From Pseudomonadota bacterium (GTDB taxonomy: Bacteria; Pseudomonadota; Alphaproteobacteria; Sphingomonadales; Sphingomonadaceae), in contig JAFAGN010000061.1 in assembly GCA_023422695.1 (NCBI GenBank), positions 1 through 17,726 on the forward strand: a stretch of DNA of 17,726 bases, given 5' to 3'. The notes below the pieces were generated by a model. That model did not search any database, was not told where the DNA came from, and saw only the letters and a program-made list of their open reading frames with translations. The position numbers and the translations under genes were made by a program. Shown here in pieces: positions 13,142-17,726 of this stretch (the stretch's first letter is position 1; each line of letters opens with the position of its first letter).

Positions 13142-15949
13142 ATGACAATTTGTTCGAGCCATACCGCCCGCTTGCTGCGCACCGGCGCCGCCGGCCTGTC
13201 GCTGTCCTTTGCCCTGTTGGCAACGCCCGCCATGGCGCAGGACGCCGGGGCCGAAACGAGCGACGAAACGATCATCGTCACCGCCACCCGTCGCAGCGAA
13301 GCGCTGTCCGACGTGCCGATCGCCGTATCGGCTGTGACCGGCGAGACGCTGGAAAAGACCGGCGCCACCGACGTCCGCGCGCTGGGGCAGGTCGCCCCGT
13401 CGCTGCTGGTGTCGGGCGCGACCAGCGAGGTCAATTTTTCGGCGCGTATCCGCGGTATCGGCACGGTCGGCGAAAATCCCGGCCTCGAAAGCTCGGTCGG
13501 GCTGTTCATCGACGGCGTCTATCGCAGCCGCACCGGGGTCGGCCTGACCGAACTCGGCGATATCGAGCGCGTCGAAGTGCTGCGCGGGCCGCAAGGCACG
13601 CTGTTCGGCCGCAACTCGACCGCCGGGCTGATCAACATCGTCACCAAAGGGCCGGATCTCGGCGCGTTCGGCGCCAAGGGATCGGTGAGCTTCGGCAATC
13701 ATGACTATTGGCGCGTCGACGGCATGGTCAACGCGCCGCTAGGCGAAAAGGCCGCGGTGCGCGTCGATGGCGTGTGGCAGCGCCGCGATGGCTTTATCGA
13801 GAATGCAACCGCGGGCGAACCCGACATCAACGACCGCGACCGCTGGCTGGCGCGCGGCCAGTTGCTGCTCGAACCGAGCGAAACGGTAAAGCTACGCCTG
13901 ATCGCCGATTACAGCGAGCGCAGCGAAAACTGCTGCGGCGGCGTACTGCTCAATCCGGTGCGCAACCTGACGCGCGGCGCCGACGGGTTCCCCGTCGCGT
14001 CGGCGAACACATTGCTGCCGGTGCTGCAGGCGCTGGGCGCCAACCATCAGGTACCGCCCACCGGGACCAGCTTTATCCGCACGCAAGCGACCACCCCCGG
14101 CGTGACCTATCGGTCGGACACCAAGGATTGGGGCGTGTCGGGCGAGGTCAATTGGGATCTGGGCGCCGCGTCGCTGACCGCGATCACCGCCTATCGCGAT
14201 TACAAGAATGCCCAGGGCCAGGACGCCGATTTCAGCGCGCTGGACATTCTGCGCCGCACCGATCTCGACCGACGGTTCCGCCTGTTCACGCAGGAGCTGC
14301 GGTTGCAGGGCGAAGCGTTCGACGGGCGGCTCGACTGGCTCGTCGGCGGCTATTACGCCAACGAAAAGCTGAACGTCGACGACGACATCGTTTACGGCAA
14401 CAATTACGAGCAGTTCGCCAACTGTCTGCTGTTTGCCAGCGCGCTGCCGACCGCGGTGCTGCCGACCAACCCGCAATGCGTGAACGTGCCGGTGGTGCAG
14501 GGGACGATCACCGCGCTGTCCGGGCTGCCGGTCGGCGACCCGCGCCGCGCGTCGATTCCGCTCTTGTCGGCGCTGATCGCCAACCCGGCGCGCCCCGGCT
14601 TCGGCTCGCTCGCCGCGGCGCTCGGCCAGCCGACGCTCGCGATCAACGGCACCGGCAACCAGGGGTCGACCTTTGCCCAGAAAAGCCGCAACTTTGCGGT
14701 CTTCACCCACAACAGCTTCGACATCGTCCAGGACGTGCTGACGCTGACCGTCGGTGCGCGCTATACCAGCGAGCGCAAGACGCTGGATGCCGATGCCAAT
14801 TTCAACAACGGCATCTGCCCGCTGGTGGTCAATTCGCCGTTCCAGTCGCTCGCGACGCTGCCCTGCGTGATCAACGGCACCGCACCCGACCTGCCGCGCG
14901 GCACCGCGGGAACCAAGTTCAAGGACAATGAATGGACCGGCACCGCGGTGCTCAGCTGGAAGCCGACCCCCGACCTGCTCGTCTATGGCTCGGCGTCGAA
15001 GGGGTATAAGGCAGGCGGGTTCAACCTCGACTTCTCGGCGCTTGACCGCACCTGCAATGTCGCCTTCGACACCGCCTGCGCGGCGCGTCTCGCGCTGCCC
15101 GCCAACACCCCCGGCAACGGGCGACCCGAAGCCAGCGACCTGCAATTCGCCAGCGAAAAGGTCGATGCCTATGAAATCGGGGTCAAATATGACGGTCCGG
15201 GCTTCGACCTCAACGTCGCCGCCTTTTTTCAGGAATATAGCAATTACCAGCTCAACACCTTCAACGGGGTGAATTTCGAGGTCACCAATATCCAGGCGTG
15301 CAAGGACGATCTGGGCGGCGCCGATGCCGACGGGTCGGCGACGACGGGGGGCTGCGCCGCCAATCGGCTGAAACCCGGGGTGCGGTCGAAAGGGCTCGAG
15401 ATCGAGGCGTTTATTCGCCCCGCCCGTTACCTGTCGGTCAACATGGGGCTGACCTATGTCGACACCCTGTACCGCCGCAACCTGGTCGGGACCGGCGGAC
15501 GGCCGCTGTCGCCGGTGCTGTTCCAGCTGCCCGGCCGCGGGGTGTCGAACGCGCCGCGCTATGTCGCGACGGCGGGGATCAGCTGGACGCCGCCGATCGG
15601 CAGTTCGGGGATGAGCGGCCTCGTTTATTTCGACACCCGCCTGCAAAGCGACACCAACACCGGCTCCGACCTCGACATCGAAAAGGTGCAGGACGGCTTT
15701 GCCATCTTCAACGGGCGCATCGGCCTGTACGGGCCCGACCGCCGCTGGGGGGTCGAGCTGTGGGGCCAGAATCTGTTCAACAAGCGCTATTACCAGATCG
15801 GCGCCGACATGCCGCTGCAGGGCGGCGGCACCTTCCGCGCCGTCGCGGCGCCCGCGGCGAGCGGACTCAGCGGCACCGCCAACCAGCTGTTCGTCGGCTT
15901 CCCCGGCGAACCGCGCACCTATGGCGTGACACTGCGCGGCCAGTTCTGA
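13142..15949 (+). CDS. TonB-dependent outer-membrane receptor (second of a tandem pair)
   Basis: This is a 935-residue TonB-dependent transporter paralogous to the gene just upstream. The signal peptide ends ATPAMA before Gln33. The TonB-box-like TIIVTA is at 43-48. The plug (about 55-170) has the canonical LFGRNSTAG and INIVTKGP, unlike its neighbour. Barrel strands fill the rest, ending in RTYGVTLRGQF. The two proteins share nearly identical segments in plug (SARIRGIGTVG, LESSV, FIDGVYRSR) and barrel (TQELRLQGEAFDG-LDWLVGG-YANEKL, YKAGGFNLD, WGQN-FNK-Y), while loops differ in length and sequence. Cysteines lie at 264/265, 428/446, 559/575 and 720/738, matching those of the paralogue; 638/646 is an extra pair. 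Substrate unknown. The 250-bp gap upstream holds a terminator, a palindrome and a strong ribosome-binding site. I could not identify a convincing -35/-10 pair. Confidence 0.95.
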   Translation: MTICSSHTARLLRTGAAGLSLSFALLATPAMAQDAGAETSDETIIVTATRRSEALSDVPIAVSAVTGETLEKTGATDVRALGQVAPSLLVSGATSEVNFSARIRGIGTVGENPGLESSVGLFIDGVYRSRTGVGLTELGDIERVEVLRGPQGTLFGRNSTAGLINIVTKGPDLGAFGAKGSVSFGNHDYWRVDGMVNAPLGEKAAVRVDGVWQRRDGFIENATAGEPDINDRDRWLARGQLLLEPSETVKLRLIADYSERSENCCGGVLLNPVRNLTRGADGFPVASANTLLPVLQALGANHQVPPTGTSFIRTQATTPGVTYRSDTKDWGVSGEVNWDLGAASLTAITAYRDYKNAQGQDADFSALDILRRTDLDRRFRLFTQELRLQGEAFDGRLDWLVGGYYANEKLNVDDDIVYGNNYEQFANCLLFASALPTAVLPTNPQCVNVPVVQGTITALSGLPVGDPRRASIPLLSALIANPARPGFGSLAAALGQPTLAINGTGNQGSTFAQKSRNFAVFTHNSFDIVQDVLTLTVGARYTSERKTLDADANFNNGICPLVVNSPFQSLATLPCVINGTAPDLPRGTAGTKFKDNEWTGTAVLSWKPTPDLLVYGSASKGYKAGGFNLDFSALDRTCNVAFDTACAARLALPANTPGNGRPEASDLQFASEKVDAYEIGVKYDGPGFDLNVAAFFQEYSNYQLNTFNGVNFEVTNIQACKDDLGGADADGSATTGGCAANRLKPGVRSKGLEIEAFIRPARYLSVNMGLTYVDTLYRRNLVGTGGRPLSPVLFQLPGRGVSNAPRYVATAGISWTPPIGSSGMSGLVYFDTRLQSDTNTGSDLDIEKVQDGFAIFNGRIGLYGPDRRWGVELWGQNLFNKRYYQIGADMPLQGGGTFRAVAAPAASGLSGTANQLFVGFPGEPRTYGVTLRGQF

Positions 15950-15961
15950 TCCGGCCTCTCC

Positions 15962-15982
15962 CCCTCCCCCACGCGGGGAGGG
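15962..15982. repeat. GC-rich hairpin, probable dispersed intergenic repeat
   Basis: CCCTCCCC (15962-15969) and GGGGAGGG (15975-15982) form an 8-bp perfect inverted repeat with a 5-nt loop. This kind of C-run and G-run hairpin near gene ends is common as a dispersed intergenic element in GC-rich proteobacteria. It lies 12 bases after the second receptor stop. Confidence 0.5.
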
Positions 15983-15989
15983 CGTAGGG

Positions 15990-16029
15990 AGGGTCTGACG
16001 CAGCCGGGCACTGTTGCGTCAGACCCTTT
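15990..16029 (+). terminator. Long hairpin after the second receptor gene (probable terminator)
   Basis: A perfect 13-bp inverted repeat, AGGGTCTGACGCA (15990-16002) and TGCGTCAGACCCT (16015-16027), encloses a 12-nt loop and is followed by TT then CCC. The U-tract is short, so termination would rely on stem strength. It lies between the convergent second receptor gene and holA and could serve both. The long stem and adjacent hairpin also resemble a dispersed repeat element. Confidence 0.6.
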
Positions 16030-16075
16030 CCCGTAAAGTCGGTCCCGTTATCACCGCAGGGGCGATCCTGAGTGG

Positions 16076-17107
16076 CTACCGCGCGCGCGCCGCCTGGTGC
16101 GCGATGTCGGTCATCAGCTTGCGGAACAGGACGCCGCCCGGCGTCCCCGATGATTTGAGCGCGCGTTCGCAATCGATCAGGCGGCTCATCAGCCGCGCCA
16201 CACGCACCGAATCCCAGATGCGCAGCTGCGCGGTCACCGCATCGCGTTCTTTCCAGAAAATGCCGCTGGTGCGCGCCGCGACGACGGTCGCCGGATGCGC
16301 CCCCGCGTCGACCTCGGCGCGCAGCCGCGCCAGCGCCATCGCCCGGATCGCGAGCGCGCGGATGATCCGGATTTCGGCGACGCCGACCGCCGCCGCCTTG
16401 GTCAGCATGTCGGGCAGGTCGCGCACCTTGCCGCCCAGCGCGACATTGATGCACTCGCTCACGTCTTCCTCATGCGTCGCGGCGCCCAGCGCGGCGATGT
16501 CGGCGGCGGTGACCTGGCGCTGGCGATCGCTGGCGGCGTCGAGATACAGCGCCATTTTTTCGATCTCGCGCCGCATCAGCGCCTGATCGCCCGACACCAG
16601 ATCGACGAGCAATTGCGCCTCGGCATTCGCGAGCCGCAGCCCCTGCTCCTCGGCCGCGCTCATCGCGATGCCGACCAGCGCGCGGCGGTCGGGCTGGTAA
16701 CAGATCGCGGCGACCGCATGGTCGGATCCTTCGACCAGCTTGACCAGTTTCGACTTGGCGGTGACCGACGCCCCGGTCGCGATCACCGGGTTGATGACGG
16801 TATCGGCGGTCAGCAGCGCCTCGACCGCCGCGACGCTGTCGTCGCCGCTCCCGGTAAGTTCGAGGCGAATGATTCGCGCCGGAGAGAACAGCGACATCGA
16901 CGCAGCTTCGGCGGCGAGTAGCGAAGGATCCTGCGCGAGCTGCGATCCCGACAGGTCGAGCCGTTCGGCATCCTTGCCCGCGAGGCGGACCAGATGGCTG
17001 GCGACCGCGGCCATCGTCGCCTCGTCGGGACCGGTCAGCAGCGTGAAGCGGACCGCCGGGTCGAGCCGCGACTGGCGCTCGAGGTCGGCGGGCTTGACCG
17101 TCTTCAT
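16076..17107 (-). CDS. holA: DNA polymerase III delta subunit
   Basis: This is the delta subunit of the clamp-loader complex, which opens the beta sliding clamp during replication. The 343-residue length is normal. Delta lacks a functional Walker A, and accordingly FTLLTGPDEATM (22-33) near the N-terminus has no GKT. Family features include LFSPARIIRLEL (about 74-85, the clamp-interaction region), the helical GDQALMRREIEKMALYL (about 173-189), and the C-terminal collar domain with FRKLMTDIA near the end. The gene starts 6 bp after the lptE stop, so the two are almost certainly one operon; the start ATG has only a weak ribosome-binding site and may be translationally coupled. The lptE-holA order is standard in alphaproteobacteria. 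Confidence 0.93.
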   Translation of the reverse strand: MKTVKPADLERQSRLDPAVRFTLLTGPDEATMAAVASHLVRLAGKDAERLDLSGSQLAQDPSLLAAEAASMSLFSPARIIRLELTGSGDDSVAAVEALLTADTVINPVIATGASVTAKSKLVKLVEGSDHAVAAICYQPDRRALVGIAMSAAEEQGLRLANAEAQLLVDLVSGDQALMRREIEKMALYLDAASDRQRQVTAADIAALGAATHEEDVSECINVALGGKVRDLPDMLTKAAAVGVAEIRIIRALAIRAMALARLRAEVDAGAHPATVVAARTSGIFWKERDAVTAQLRIWDSVRVARLMSRLIDCERALKSSGTPGGVLFRKLMTDIAHQAARAR

Positions 17108-17113
17108 CGCCGG

Positions 17114-17659
17114 TTACGGCGTCGGCGCAGGGGTCGCGGCCTGACCGCCGCCGCGGTCGGCAAAGACCGCGAGCCGCGCGACAATCTGGTCCGAAATCCC
17201 CGAGGCGAGCCGTTCGAGCGCCGACGATTCGGCGGCGATCGTCGCATATTCGCTGCCGACGACATCGATCCCGGCGTCCTGCGCCGCGGTCGCATCGAGC
17301 AGCACCTCGCCGCTCGCGGCATCGACGAGCTGATAGCGCGCGCGTAGGGTGCGCCGCTCGCGCGTCACCGCATCGTCGGCGCGGACGCCAAAGCCGGTAA
17401 TCGAATCTTCGAGCCGCACGTCGAGCCGCAGCCGCTTGCCCGCGCCCTCGCCTCCCTGCGTCGCCTGGAGCCGGTCGCGAAGCGCGTTGCGGACCAGCCA
17501 GCCCGAATGCCCCTCGATCGGCGCGACATCGACGTCGGCCAGCACCGTGGCCACCGCGCCGCGGCTGCCGTTGGCATAGAGCGGGCGCAATCCGCAGCCG
17601 CCAAGGGTCAGCGAGGCGGCGATAAGGGCAGAGGTGAGGAGGTTACGCATCTTGAGCAC
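17114..17659 (-). CDS. lptE: LPS-assembly lipoprotein LptE
   Basis: LptE is the outer-membrane lipoprotein that plugs the LptD barrel and helps deliver lipopolysaccharide to the cell surface. The protein has 181 residues. The signal peptide ends in a lipobox LGGC with Cys22, followed directly by GLRPLY, the family hallmark (C-G-x-R-P-L-Y). The body has the expected mixed alpha/beta composition (for example RERRTLRARYQLVD, and GSEYATIAAESSALERLASGISDQIVARL near the C-terminus). The chosen GTG start at 17659 has AAGGG 6 bases upstream; the in-frame ATG at 17650 lies too far from it and has no other ribosome-binding site. The C-terminus is short and Pro-rich. In related genomes leuS usually lies upstream; it is not in the window. 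holA follows after 6 bp. Confidence 0.93.
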   Translation of the reverse strand: MLKMRNLLTSALIAASLTLGGCGLRPLYANGSRGAVATVLADVDVAPIEGHSGWLVRNALRDRLQATQGGEGAGKRLRLDVRLEDSITGFGVRADDAVTRERRTLRARYQLVDAASGEVLLDATAAQDAGIDVVGSEYATIAAESSALERLASGISDQIVARLAVFADRGGGQAATPAPTP

Positions 17660-17679
17660 CAGTAACCCTTATTCCGTTC

Positions 17680-17701
17680 GTGTCGAGCGAAGTCGAGACA
17701 C
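17680..17701. repeat. Dispersed repeat with GTGTCGAG...CTCGAGACAC-like symmetry
   Basis: GTGTCGA (17680-17686) and TCGAGACAC (17693-17701) pair around GCGAAG with a 2-base bulge. From memory, the core TGTCGAGCGAAGTCGAGACA is a very frequent intergenic element in sphingomonad genomes. It lies just upstream of lptE and would fall in the 5' region of, or before, its mRNA. Between it and the window end I see nothing else. Confidence 0.6.
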
Positions 17702-17726
17702 CCCGAAGGCACGCACGACCGATGGG

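Noticed and set aside
13892..15646. A 584-codon open frame opposite the second receptor gene
   Set aside because: Same reason: a shadow of the receptor, with no domain or ribosome-binding site support.
1..17726. CRISPR array, tRNA, rRNA, insertion sequence or prophage genes
   Set aside because: I found no regularly spaced repeats, no tRNA or rRNA-like segments, and no transposase, integrase or phage proteins in any frame with convincing coding character.

Overview
The window looks like chromosomal DNA of a high-GC alphaproteobacterium of the order Sphingomonadales. A Sphingopyxis-like genome is my best guess, and this is inference. The reasons are the GC-rich codon use, two SusC-independent TonB-dependent receptors of the sphingomonad 'LSDVP-IAVSAV' type, a gyrB that is not next to recF, the lptE-holA pair, and short dispersed hairpin repeats at both ends of the window. 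I see no rRNA, tRNA, insertion sequence, prophage or CRISPR array. Every gene longer than 100 codons is intact.

Layout from left to right. (1) A small secreted Cys-rich lipoprotein gene on the minus strand (32-478) diverges from gyrB (585-3158, plus), which ends in a textbook terminator. (2) A short RlpA-like double-psi beta-barrel protein (3291-3704, plus) converges on a secreted protein of unknown function (3808-4470, minus); upstream of that protein lies glutaminase glsA (4632-5558, minus). (3) Divergent from glsA is a DNA-repair block on the plus strand: an Lhr-Core type DEXH helicase (5612-8020), a periplasmic protein with two retropepsin-like domains (8124-9173), and a PdeM/MPE-type metallophosphoesterase (9202-9930). 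The helicase and phosphoesterase belong to the known 'ligase-associated DNA damage response' gene set. The usual ATP-dependent ligase and exonuclease partners are not in the window, and the aspartic protease sits where they might be expected. (4) Two tandem, clearly paralogous TonB-dependent receptors follow (10090-12891 and 13142-15949, plus). Each has its own strong ribosome-binding site, and a strong terminator separates them. (5) The convergent minus-strand pair lptE-holA (17659 to 16076) closes the window.

Most of this is ordinary housekeeping and cell-envelope content. The parts worth a second look are the interrupted Lhr-Core/PdeM locus, the duplicated retropepsin protein, the receptor pair with conserved loop cysteine pairs on divergent sequence, and several -10-like hexamers placed so close to start codons that leaderless transcription or misassigned starts should be considered (gyrB, the unknown secreted protein, the lipoprotein). 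I do not see an obvious new defence or mobile system.
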